Source: JANSYP01 sp038751255 (lineage in GTDB: Bacteria; Pseudomonadota; Alphaproteobacteria; Rhodobacterales; Rhodobacteraceae). Taken from it: a DNA stretch of 64,000 bases. The stretch is from contig JBCDGN010000006.1 of the NCBI GenBank assembly GCA_038751255.1, forward strand, positions 1 through 64,000, written 5' to 3'. Positions 1 through 7,613 of the stretch are shown one piece after another. The translations under genes and the position numbers were made by a program. The notes beneath the pieces are model-generated. The model saw nothing but the letters and a program-made list of their open reading frames with translations, searched no databases and was not told the origin of the DNA. How positions within the stretch are numbered: position 1 is the stretch's first letter; every line of letters begins with the position of its first letter.

Positions 1-109
1 CCCGGAACCATGTGGGCGTCATGCACATCACCACGATGACGGACACGTTGAGCTTTTCAGCCATTTTGAGCCCGTAAGGCAGGGCGTCGTCCTGATCGTT
101 CCGGATGTC

Positions 110-587
110 ATGGGCAGAGTGACGGCACGCAACTTCGTGATCTTTCCGCCCTTGGTGTGACCAATCAGGCGGCATTCGTCAATGTGCTTGGACCGATGGC
201 GCACACTGGCTCATCCCCCTTTCTCAACCGCATGCTCGTGGCAGTGCGGTGCGTCTTGAGGTGCGTTGCGTCGCTCATGAGCGTTCCCGTTTCGCCGCCC
301 TGACCGCCCAGTTCCAACAGCATCCGGGCAAAGATACCTTTTTCGATCCACCGCTTCCAACGGCTGTAAAGCGTCCTGGGCGGACCGTATTCAGCGGGTG
401 CATCCCGCCACCGCAAGCCGTTGCGATTGATGAAGATAATTCCGCTCAGGACATGCTTGTCATCAACCCGGGGCTTACCATGCGACTTGAGGAAAAAGGG
501 CTCAAGACGCGCCATCTGCGCGTCCGTCTGCACCTCAAACCCGATCGAGAGTGCCTTCGCCACGATCCGACACCGAACCAAGCGCAC
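110..587 (-). pseudogene. IS5-family transposase, frameshifted remnant
   Basis: Reading right to left, the translation is typical of the N-terminal half of IS5-family DDE transposases, with DAQMARLEPFF, SHGKPRVDDKHVLSGIIF, NRNGLRWRDAPAEYGPP, YSRWKRW and the DATHLKTHRTATSMR segment that holds the first catalytic Asp. The frame breaks near position 215. The continuation (RLIGHTKGGKITKLRAVT) is in another frame and ends near 120. The second half of the transposase is absent, so the element is dead. Beyond position 120, towards the window edge, the minus strand stays open (DDALPYGLKMAEKLNVSV) in sequence that no longer resembles the transposase. It weakly recalls a universal-stress-type alpha/beta start, but this is too short to name. 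Confidence 0.85.
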
Positions 588-758
588 TCAGGGCTGTCTG
601 AGCCGCGACGGCTGCTGCACATGATGTTCAAGCTCGGCCACTGCGCCGAGAAAAGCTGGCGCAAACTGCGCGGCTTCGGGCATCTCGCCGACGTCATCCA
701 GGGCGTCGATTTCGTCACCGGCATCAAGCCATCAACCCAAGATCTAGACGCCGCATGA
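580..758 (+). pseudogene. IS256-family (mutator type) transposase, C-terminal remnant
   Basis: The last ~58 codons before the stop at 756-758 read like the conserved end of IS256/mutator transposases: LLHMMFKLGHCAEKSWRKL, then RGFGHLADVIQGVDFVTGI. No upstream part of such a transposase is present. The fragment begins where the opposite-strand IS5 remnant begins, which suggests that one element inserted into or recombined with the other. The sequence just after the stop (ACCACTTTTGAC, around 776-787) could be the remains of the right terminal inverted repeat. This is a non-functional scar. Confidence 0.75.
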
Positions 759-794
759 TCACCGCTTGAACACCACTTTTGACGGCAAAACCTG

Positions 795-1430
795 TCACTT
801 GTCTGATTTTGGGTGCGTTTTCGAGGTCTGGCCAACTTGCAACCAAGATGGTCGTTTAAATTCGATATCTTTAAAAAATAGTCCAAACAATGCGGCTGCC
901 AGTGGAATGCCATTGGCAACTACTTCGATAATTGATCCTGTAAAAAAGCCGTGTGTCATCCACAATGAAAAAGAGATTATTGCACCGATCCTGACAATTT
1001 TCGCAGAGTCTCCGACCAGCAAAGACAGTGAAAGTGTTGATGTGCCCACGACTGGCAACAGTTGTATCGTTGGCCCGCTCATCAAAAATGTAAGTGACAA
1101 GATAGAAGATCCCACAACCGGTAGCAGGTGTGATGTCTCTTCGAGTGTGAAGTAGGCGGCGATCCAGTAAAGAATGATAAAAACAATTATAATCGGCTTT
1201 CGATACTTTGGATCGACAACACTTGAAACAATAAGCTGAATGGCAATCAGTCCCGCGATCATGGCTGCTAAGGGGATATTCAGAACAATATAATGCGCTA
1301 CCCAGAAAATGTTGGAAAAGCCAAGAAATAGCGTCAGGGTGCTTCGCTGTTTAGCTTGCGCAGAAAAAACCTGAAATCCGAACGCTGCCGTACCGAACAG
1401 TTGCGCGAGAATATAGGGAAATGAGATCAA
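795..1430 (-). CDS. YgjV-like inner membrane protein with internal duplication
   Basis: A 211-residue, very hydrophobic protein with about six to seven predicted membrane helices. Its start and end segments (AQLFGTAAFGFQVFSAQAK; SLWMTHGFFTGSIIEVVANG) resemble the YgjV/Imp family of bacterial inner membrane proteins, whose role is unknown. The best start is TTG at 1430, because a strong ribosome site (AAGGAGGG) lies six bases upstream. The family is usually nearer 160-185 residues. Here a near-repeat, HLLPVVGSSILSL then LLPVVGTSTLSL, about 23 residues apart, suggests a small internal duplication. The gene is AT-richer than its neighbours and sits beside IS scars, so it may have been acquired. 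Function is not known. Confidence 0.7.
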   Translation of the reverse strand: MISFPYILAQLFGTAAFGFQVFSAQAKQRSTLTLFLGFSNIFWVAHYIVLNIPLAAMIAGLIAIQLIVSSVVDPKYRKPIIIVFIILYWIAAYFTLEETSHLLPVVGSSILSLTFLMSGPTIQLLPVVGTSTLSLSLLVGDSAKIVRIGAIISFSLWMTHGFFTGSIIEVVANGIPLAAALFGLFFKDIEFKRPSWLQVGQTSKTHPKSDK

Positions 1431-1614
1431 GCAATCCCTCCTTCTATCCGGGCTCGATCATAGGGCCAAGAGACATATCAACCAAACAAATTGGCTGCTT
1501 TCCATGAGAGTTATTGACCCTTCCCAGACCGGTGTCCGACATTCGCTCGTAGCTGCCAGTCGATGCACCAGGTAGAAACTGTCAACCACAAGCAGAGATC
1601 GTTGTCCCATCAGG

Positions 1615-2319
1615 CTAGCTCAGAGCTTCTCGAAGAGACGTCGCAGATGTTTGAGGCTCCTGCAGGTCGAGAAGCGACAAGAGATCTACAAGATGGCCCT
1701 TCATCACCTCCTCGGCCAACACGCCGTCCCCTTTGGCCAGAGCCCCGACCAGCGCGTCATGGGCGTGGCTTTCGCACACGGCGCTACGCCGACGCCAATA
1801 GACTGCGATGATTAGGGAGGACCGCGAGATCAATTGGCGCAGCAGATCGGCAATGATGGCTTGATCGGCGATATGGGCGATCTCGATATGAAATTGGCCA
1901 GAGAGTTTAAGGGCCCGGCCGATATCGCCTTCGGCTAAAGCAGTATGCTCATCGGCGATATGGGTTTGCAGCAGCTTTAATCTGTCTTCTGTCATGCGCC
2001 CTGCTGCGGAATGAGCGGTGCGGGGCTCGATCAGAGCGCGGGCTTCAAACACCTCGCGGGCCTCGCGCGGGGTGGGTTTGGCAACGAAGGCGCCGCGATG
2101 GGGGGCGATGGTGACCAGATGTTCGTGGCTGAGAACTTGCAAGGCCGTGCGCACGACAGTGCGGCTGACGCCGAAGATTTCCCCCACTTCGTCTTCGCTG
2201 AGCTTCATGCCTGGGGTAATGCGGTGTTCGTGAATGGCTTCGGTCAACCGCGCAGCAATCTGGGCCGCGCGCGGGCCTTTACCATTGGGCATCTGCGGGA
2301 ATTTCGGTCGCTGCTGCAC
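1615..2319 (-). CDS. GntR-family regulator, FCD (FadR) subfamily
   Basis: A 234-residue protein starting at GTG 2319, which has a ribosome site (GAGGAGG) directly upstream; longer in-frame starts lack one. Residues ~10-80 form a GntR winged helix (RLTEAIHEHRITPGMKLSE, then FGVSRTVVRTALQVLSHE). The rest is the all-helical FCD ligand domain, with conserved Arg, Asp and His positions (EARALIEP, HIEIAHIA, SHAHDALV) that in this family often bind metal and an organic acid. The gene is divergent from the ABC importer at 2554-6681 and is separated from it by 234 bases containing a GTATAC-centred palindrome. It is probably the local, ligand-relieved repressor of the importer. The ligand is unknown. 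Confidence 0.9.
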   Translation of the reverse strand: MQQRPKFPQMPNGKGPRAAQIAARLTEAIHEHRITPGMKLSEDEVGEIFGVSRTVVRTALQVLSHEHLVTIAPHRGAFVAKPTPREAREVFEARALIEPRTAHSAAGRMTEDRLKLLQTHIADEHTALAEGDIGRALKLSGQFHIEIAHIADQAIIADLLRQLISRSSLIIAVYWRRRSAVCESHAHDALVGALAKGDGVLAEEVMKGHLVDLLSLLDLQEPQTSATSLREALS

Positions 2320-2400
2320 GTTGCCTCCTCTGGGGTGAGTGTGGCGTGCAGGCGCGGGCGCTGGCAAGCGGGGCCGATCTTGTCCTCGGCTTCCTGCGAA

Positions 2401-2412
2401 ATCGTATACAAT
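2401..2412. promoter_or_regulatory. candidate operator for the GntR/FCD regulator
   Basis: The 12-base near-palindrome ATCGTATACAAT matches its reverse complement at ten of twelve positions and is centred on GTATAC. FCD-type GntR regulators often bind sites of the TTGTATACAA type. It lies between the divergent regulator gene and the importer operon. That it is bound is inference. Confidence 0.5.
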
Positions 2413-2553
2413 TTCTGCCTTAAATGTAGACACAATGTCCCCATGGCCGCGTAAGGCAGCGGCAAATGACGCTTTGCCCCCTGAGAGCAGCCAAAGTCAT
2501 TTCCCCCATCGCGTCACCACCCTCCAGGTTTGACGAAAGCTCACGGGGGTCGA

Positions 2554-3537
2554 ATGCGATCAGGCCAAGAACTGGAATTGGTGACGCTTACGAAGCGCTA
2601 TGGCAGCACCACGGCTGTGCGCGACATAAACCATCGTTTTAAGGCGGGCAGCTACACCTGCCTCCTTGGCCCCTCAGGGTGCGGAAAATCGACTACGCTC
2701 CGGATGATCGCGGGCCATGAGGATGTGACCGAGGGCGCGATCCTTTTGGGCGGGATGGATATCTCTTACCTGCCGCCCGCCAAACGCGGCACGGCGATGA
2801 TGTTCCAAAATTACGCGCTTTTCCCGCATCTTACCGCGCTCGAAAATGTGGGTTTCAGCCTAAAGATGAAAGGCGTGGCAAAGCCTGATCGGGATGCCAA
2901 AGCCGCTGAATTGCTCGCACTTGTTCATATGGAGGACTTTGGCGCGCGCGTTCCCGCGCAGCTCTCGGGCGGTCAACAGCAACGGGTGGCGCTGGCGCGT
3001 GCCCTGATTACGGAGCCCCAGGTTCTGCTGCTTGACGAGCCGCTGTCTGCACTGGATCCGTTTTTGCGCATCCGCATGCGTGCCGAGCTGCGGCGGCTCC
3101 ATGACGAGCTTGGGCTTACTTTCATTCATGTCACCCACAGCCAGGACGAAGCGCTCGCGCTGGCGGATGAGATTGTGGTCATGAACAACGCGCTGATCGA
3201 ACAAGCGGGGCCGCCGCGCGATGTTTGGAACGCGCCGAAAACCGAATTCGTGGCGCGATTTATGGGCGGCCATAATGTGATCACGCTGCCCGAGGGGCTT
3301 TTTGCGCTGAGAAGCGATCAAGTTCAAGTGACAGAGCCCACTACGGGCCGGATGACCGCGGCCGTCACTGGGCTTGAATACCAAGGCGCCCATGTTTCGT
3401 TGACCATCGCGGCAGCGGGCGACCAGGAAATCACAGCGCTTTTGCCCGAAGAGACGTTTTTCCAACACCCGATTGAGCCCGGCGCAACCGTCGGCTTGAG
3501 TTGGGACGATACCGCGCTGCACGCGCTGACCCACTAA
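2554..3537 (+). CDS. ABC importer ATPase (PotA-like)
   Basis: ATP-binding subunit of a binding-protein-dependent importer, about 327 residues. It shows Walker A GPSGCGKST (residues 39-47), a Q-loop in MMFQNYALFPH, signature LSGGQQQ (137-143), Walker B VLLLDEP (157-163) and a switch-region His in FIHVTHSQDE. The C-terminal ~90 residues form a TOBE-like regulatory domain, as in spermidine/putrescine transporters. ATG 2554 is taken as start; an upstream in-frame TTG (2530) is less likely. It is the first of a run of genes: ATPase, binding protein, two permeases and a racemase. It powers uptake of a cationic or amino-acid-like compound, which cannot be specified from sequence. Confidence 0.93.
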   Translation: MRSGQELELVTLTKRYGSTTAVRDINHRFKAGSYTCLLGPSGCGKSTTLRMIAGHEDVTEGAILLGGMDISYLPPAKRGTAMMFQNYALFPHLTALENVGFSLKMKGVAKPDRDAKAAELLALVHMEDFGARVPAQLSGGQQQRVALARALITEPQVLLLDEPLSALDPFLRIRMRAELRRLHDELGLTFIHVTHSQDEALALADEIVVMNNALIEQAGPPRDVWNAPKTEFVARFMGGHNVITLPEGLFALRSDQVQVTEPTTGRMTAAVTGLEYQGAHVSLTIAAAGDQEITALLPEETFFQHPIEPGATVGLSWDDTALHALTH

Positions 3538-3568
3538 TCAACTCCAACGACCCTCAGGGAGATCAGCA

Positions 3569-4843
3569 ATGGAAAAAATCAAATATTCCGGCATCAGCCG
3601 CCGGTCCCTTTTAAAGACGGGCGCCGCAGCGGCAGCGGCCTCGACGCTGCCTGCCCCGATGATCTGGGCGCAGAACATCAAGGATATCACCCTACGCCAG
3701 TTCGGCACCGGCGTGTCCAACCTCAATGAGGTGGCGACCAAGGTGAAAGAGGATCTCGGCATCACGCTTGAGATGACAGCGCTCGACTCCGACAGCGTGA
3801 CACAGCGCGCCGCGACCCAGCCGAAGAGCTTTGACATCGCCGATATTGAATACTGGATCTGCAAGAAGGTCTGGCCGACCGGCAATCTGCAGGCGATGGA
3901 CACCTCGAAGATCGACAATTACGACAACATCGTCGGTATTTTTCGCACCGGCAAACTGACGCCGGAAACGGATATCGCTCAGGGTACCGCGCCACATTCG
4001 GTGGGTTTTGTTGACGGACCCTCTGGCACCAGCTTTGCCGATAGCGAAACCGGCTGGATGACCCTGATCCCCACGATCTACAACGCCGACACCTTAGGCA
4101 TCCGCCCCGATCTGATCCCGCGCCCGATCCAAAACTGGAAAGAGCTTTTGAACTCCGAGTTCAAGGGCAAGGCCTCGATCCTCGACATTTCCTCGATCGG
4201 GATCATGGACGCGGCGATGGTCTGCGAGTCCATGGGCGAGATCCAATATTCCGACAAAGGCAACATGACAAAGGAAGAGATTGACAAGACCATGTCGATC
4301 TTTACCGAAGCCAAAAAAGACGGCCAGTTCCGCGCCTTCTGGAAGACCTTCGACGAAAGCGTGAACTTGATGGCCTCGGGCGAGGTGGTCATCCAGTCGA
4401 TGTGGTCGCCGGCGATCACTGCGGTGAAATCCCGCGGAATCCCTTGTGTTTATCAGCCGCTGGAAGAAGGCTATCGCAGCTGGGGCGGGGGTTTGGGGCT
4501 GTCCGCCAACCTGTCGGGCATAGAGCTTGATGCGGCCTATGACTACATCAACTGGTATCTCTCTGGCTGGGTCGGCGGGTTCTTGATGCGTCAGGGGTAT
4601 TACTCGGCTGTGCCCTCAACCTCCAAGGACTACATGTCTGAGAATGAGTGGGGCTACTGGTTCGAAGGCAAAGAAGCCACCGACACCATCACCAGCCCGT
4701 TTGGCGATCCGCTCGCCGCTGCGGGCGACACCCGCGATGGGGGGGACTTCTACGAGCGTATGGGTCGTGTTGCCTGCTGGAATTCGGTCATGGACGAAAA
4801 CCAGTACATGGTTCGCAAGTGGAACGAGTTCATCTCAGCCTAG
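3569..4843 (+). CDS. ABC importer substrate-binding protein, Tat-exported (PotD-like)
   Basis: A 424-residue periplasmic binding protein of the spermidine/putrescine (PotD/PotF-like) class. The N-terminus has a twin-arginine signal (SRRSLLKTGAAAAAAS, cleavage probably after WAQ), so it is likely exported folded. The body has the type II two-lobe pattern (WMTLIPTIYNADTLGI; YDYINWYLSGWVGG). A purine-rich ribosome site (AGGGAGA) precedes ATG 3569. It follows the ATPase by 31 bases and is followed by a stable hairpin before the permease genes. Its ligand decides the specificity of the system; the racemase at the end of the operon hints at an amino-acid or hydantoin-type compound. Confidence 0.92.
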   Translation: MEKIKYSGISRRSLLKTGAAAAAASTLPAPMIWAQNIKDITLRQFGTGVSNLNEVATKVKEDLGITLEMTALDSDSVTQRAATQPKSFDIADIEYWICKKVWPTGNLQAMDTSKIDNYDNIVGIFRTGKLTPETDIAQGTAPHSVGFVDGPSGTSFADSETGWMTLIPTIYNADTLGIRPDLIPRPIQNWKELLNSEFKGKASILDISSIGIMDAAMVCESMGEIQYSDKGNMTKEEIDKTMSIFTEAKKDGQFRAFWKTFDESVNLMASGEVVIQSMWSPAITAVKSRGIPCVYQPLEEGYRSWGGGLGLSANLSGIELDAAYDYINWYLSGWVGGFLMRQGYYSAVPSTSKDYMSENEWGYWFEGKEATDTITSPFGDPLAAAGDTRDGGDFYERMGRVACWNSVMDENQYMVRKWNEFISA

Positions 4844-4863
4844 GCCAAGACTTCAGCCAGATA

Positions 4864-4887
4864 CGCCTCGGCTTTCGGGCCGGGGCG
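4864..4887 (+). other. stable intercistronic hairpin between binding protein and permease
   Basis: Nine-base-pair stem: CGCCTCGGC (4864-4872) pairs with GCCGGGGCG (4879-4887), including one U-G pair, with a TTTCGG loop. No T-run follows, so it is not a classical terminator. In ABC operons such hairpins often protect the upstream binding-protein mRNA from 3' decay, giving an excess of binding protein over permease. That role here is inference. Confidence 0.65.
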
Positions 4888-4917
4888 TGCGTTTGAGGAG
4901 ACCGAGCAGCGGCTGCT

Positions 4918-5838
4918 ATGTCCGAGCAATCCACTTTGTCCCAAGATGTTATTCCGGATGCAGGTACCAAGCCGCGCCCGGTCCGGCGGCTGTCGGACGC
5001 GCTGACCGGCTGGCTTATGGCACTGCCCTTGGCGCTGGTGCTGCTGTTCTTTCTGATCCTGCCAATCATCATCATCGCGATCGTCAGTTTCTGGGGTGCG
5101 ACAGAGTTTTCAATCTACCCCGCCTTCTTGCTCGACAATTATGAGTTCCTGTTCACCTCGCCGGTGACCTATGACGTTTTTCTCAACACTTTCAAATACG
5201 CCGCGATCACCTGGGTTTTCACCCTTCTGATCGGCTTCACGGTGGCCTATTTCCTGGCCTTCCATGTGCGTTCACTGACCTGGCAAGTGGCTCTGTTTTT
5301 GCTGTGCACGATCCCGTTTTGGACCTCCAACATCATTCGGATGATCTCTTGGATCCCGTTTTTGGGACGGAATGGGATTGCGAATTCGACCCTGATTTCT
5401 TGGGGTGTGATCGATGAACCTGTAGAGTGGCTCCTCTTTTCCGACTTCGCGGTGATACTGGCCTTCGTGCATCTTTACACGCTGTTCATGGTGGTGCCGA
5501 TCTTCAATACGATGATGCGGATCGACAAATCCCTGATCGAAGCCGCGCGCGACTGCGGCGCTTCGGGCTTTCAGATCCTGACCGAGATCATCGTCCCGCT
5601 CACCAAACCGGGCATCATGATCGGCTCAATCTTTGTGATCACACTGGTGATGGGTGACTTCATCACGGTGCGCTTCATGTCGGGGTCGCAATCGGCCAAT
5701 GTCGGGCGGCTGATATCCAACGATATCGGACTGTTGCAATATCCTTCGGCCGCTGCGACGGCGGTGGTACTGTTGTTGACCGTCCTGATCGTGATCGCGA
5801 TCCTGCTGCGATTTGTCGATATCAGGAAGGAGCTTTAG
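4918..5838 (+). CDS. ABC importer permease (PotB-like)
   Basis: A 306-residue inner membrane permease with six predicted helices, beginning with a hydrophobic helix at residues ~33-60 (LPLALVLLFFLILPIIIIAI). The EAA loop that docks on the ATPase is visible as LIEAARDCGASGFQILTEII, about 85 residues from the C-terminus. It pairs with the following permease (3-base gap) as the heterodimeric channel of the importer. Its length and topology are usual for the PotB/PotH family. Confidence 0.92.
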   Translation: MSEQSTLSQDVIPDAGTKPRPVRRLSDALTGWLMALPLALVLLFFLILPIIIIAIVSFWGATEFSIYPAFLLDNYEFLFTSPVTYDVFLNTFKYAAITWVFTLLIGFTVAYFLAFHVRSLTWQVALFLLCTIPFWTSNIIRMISWIPFLGRNGIANSTLISWGVIDEPVEWLLFSDFAVILAFVHLYTLFMVVPIFNTMMRIDKSLIEAARDCGASGFQILTEIIVPLTKPGIMIGSIFVITLVMGDFITVRFMSGSQSANVGRLISNDIGLLQYPSAAATAVVLLLTVLIVIAILLRFVDIRKEL

Positions 5839-5841
5839 ACC

Positions 5842-6681
5842 ATGGAAAAACGCCCGCGGTCTTTCTACATCCTGGCCGTCTTCTTCGCCCTGTTTCTGCT
5901 TTTCCTCTATGGGCCGACCATCACCATCGGGATTTTGAGCTTCCAAGGTCCCCAAGGGGGATTGACCTTCCCGATGCGCGGCTGGTCCTTCCATTGGTTC
6001 CGCGATCTCTTCGAAGAACAGGCGGTGGGGGATATCTGGGGCTCCTTCTGGCGCTCCTTCATCTTGGGCATGATGGTCATGGTCACCACGGTGGTGGTGT
6101 CAGTGATGGGCGGGCTTGCCTTCCGCAAACGCTTTCCAGGCTCCAGCGTGATCTTTTACCTGGTGGTGACCTCGCTGGTGATCCCATCGATCCTGATTTC
6201 CCTTGGTGTGGGGTTGATTTTTTCGCAATCGGGTCTGGATGTGCATTGGTCGACGTCTGGCTTTGGATCGCAGCTGACCTGGACCCTGCCCTTTGGCCTT
6301 CTGATCATGTTCGCAGTCTTCAACCGCTTCGACAAAAGCTATGAGGAAGCAGCGCGGGATCTGGGGGCCACGCCCTGGCAGACGATCCGCTTTGTTGTGT
6401 TGCCGATCATCGCGCCTTCACTGATCGGCGTGGCACTTTTTGGTTTTACGCTGAGCTATGACGAGTTCGCTCGGACGCTTCTAACCGCTGGCAGCTACAA
6501 CACCCTGCCACTCGAGATCTTTGGCATGACCACCAATGTCACAACACCGGTGATCTTTGCCCTTGGCACGCTGACGACACTGTTTTCCTTTCTCGTGATC
6601 GGAGTCTTTCTGCTTATGGTCTGGTGGATGAACCGTAGCCGCGCGAAACAGGGCTCTGATGCGGGCAAGGGCATGGTTTGA
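5842..6681 (+). CDS. ABC importer permease (PotC-like)
   Basis: A 279-residue second permease with six helices. The first helix is at residues ~8-28 (FYILAVFFALFLLFLYGP). The EAA docking loop reads SYEEAARDLGATPWQTIRFV. The architecture is that of PotC/PotI proteins. The start ATG 5842 follows an AGGAAGGAG ribosome site inside the end of the preceding gene, so the two permeases are probably co-translated in equal amounts. Confidence 0.92.
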   Translation: MEKRPRSFYILAVFFALFLLFLYGPTITIGILSFQGPQGGLTFPMRGWSFHWFRDLFEEQAVGDIWGSFWRSFILGMMVMVTTVVVSVMGGLAFRKRFPGSSVIFYLVVTSLVIPSILISLGVGLIFSQSGLDVHWSTSGFGSQLTWTLPFGLLIMFAVFNRFDKSYEEAARDLGATPWQTIRFVVLPIIAPSLIGVALFGFTLSYDEFARTLLTAGSYNTLPLEIFGMTTNVTTPVIFALGTLTTLFSFLVIGVFLLMVWWMNRSRAKQGSDAGKGMV

Positions 6682-6687
6682 GCCACG

Positions 6688-7326
6688 ATGACGCTGGTCA
6701 TCATCAATCCCAATAGCACTGAAGCGATGACCGCTGGCATGCTTGAGGTCGCGCGGAACCTCGCTCCGGATCAGGTGGTTGAGGGGTGGACCTCGCATTA
6801 TGGACCGCCCGCGATCCAAGGAGCGGAGGATGGCGCGGCCGCGGTGCCCCCGCTTTTGGAGCTTGTGGCAGAGGCCGATCGTCTCGGGGCAACCGGGATT
6901 ATCCTGGGCTGTTTCGATGACACCGGTCTTGCGGAGGCCGCAGAACTAGCACGCTGCCCTGTCTTAGGTCTGGGTCAAGCCGCCTATCACACTGCAGCGC
7001 TGCGGCAATGGCGGTTCAGTGTGGTGACAACACTCTCTGTCTCGGTGCCTGTGCTGGAAGAAAATATCCTGTCCTACGGGTTATCAGGCTATTTGGGTCG
7101 AGTACGGGCCTCGGACATTCCAGTTCTGGAACTTGAGACTGATCCTGCGGCCGTGGCCCGCATCGCAGCAGAGATTACAGCGGCCCACGCAGAGGAGGGG
7201 GCTCAGGCCATCGTCCTAGGCTGCGCTGGAATGACCGGCCTGAGCGAAGAGTTGCGCATCCATGCCCCGGTGCCCATCATCGATCCGGTTGAGGCCGCAG
7301 TGAGGTTCGTCGGGGCGGTAGGCTAG
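6688..7326 (+). CDS. Asp/Glu/hydantoin racemase family protein
   Basis: A 212-residue enzyme of the cofactor-independent Asp/Glu racemase superfamily. It has two pseudo-symmetric halves, each with the expected active-site Cys: ILGCFDD (Cys75) and VLGCAGM (Cys179). The N-terminal IINPNSTEAM is the usual start of the hydantoin/allantoin racemase branch. It lies 6 bases after the second permease, so it acts on the imported compound or a product of it. Hydantoin racemase, maleate isomerase-like or amino-acid racemase are all possible; the hydantoin-type start motif favours the first. The matching hydrolase is not in this window. Confidence 0.85.
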   Translation: MTLVIINPNSTEAMTAGMLEVARNLAPDQVVEGWTSHYGPPAIQGAEDGAAAVPPLLELVAEADRLGATGIILGCFDDTGLAEAAELARCPVLGLGQAAYHTAALRQWRFSVVTTLSVSVPVLEENILSYGLSGYLGRVRASDIPVLELETDPAAVARIAAEITAAHAEEGAQAIVLGCAGMTGLSEELRIHAPVPIIDPVEAAVRFVGAVG

Positions 7327-7613
7327 AGGTTTAGGTTTAAGACGCTTGCCAACGAGTAACGCCAGTCAGAAACTCACTTGCTACGCGGTTGCTTTGTCGA
7401 GTGTTGGAATTGCGATGGGCAGCTCGACACTTTTGCCGTCTATTTGGTGACGCCATAGCTGCTTCAAATAGCTTCCCCGCACGCTGTGTTTTGGCGTTGT
7501 TAACTGACATCTAACGAAGAACGCTTGGAAAAAAACTTGCTGGATTGGTGAGTTTGCCGCAACATTGTCCCAAAGGCGCGGGGGAAACCCGCCAGCCTTC
7601 GGGGGGAGGCTAT
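7327..7613 (+). promoter_or_regulatory. intergenic region, probable promoter of the 7.6-12.2 kb operon
   Basis: There is no gene in this 287-base stretch. A hexamer inverted repeat (GTCGAG 7396-7401 and CTCGAC 7423-7428) lies in its first half and might be a weak terminator arm for the racemase operon. A strong ribosome site (GGGGGGAGG, 7601-7609) precedes ATG 7614. I see no confident -35/-10 pair. Confidence 0.4.

Noticed and set aside
1..117. Open frame at the left edge, minus strand, resembling a universal-stress protein start
   Set aside because: Under 40 codons, cut by the window edge and next to a decayed transposase. The similarity is too vague to call.
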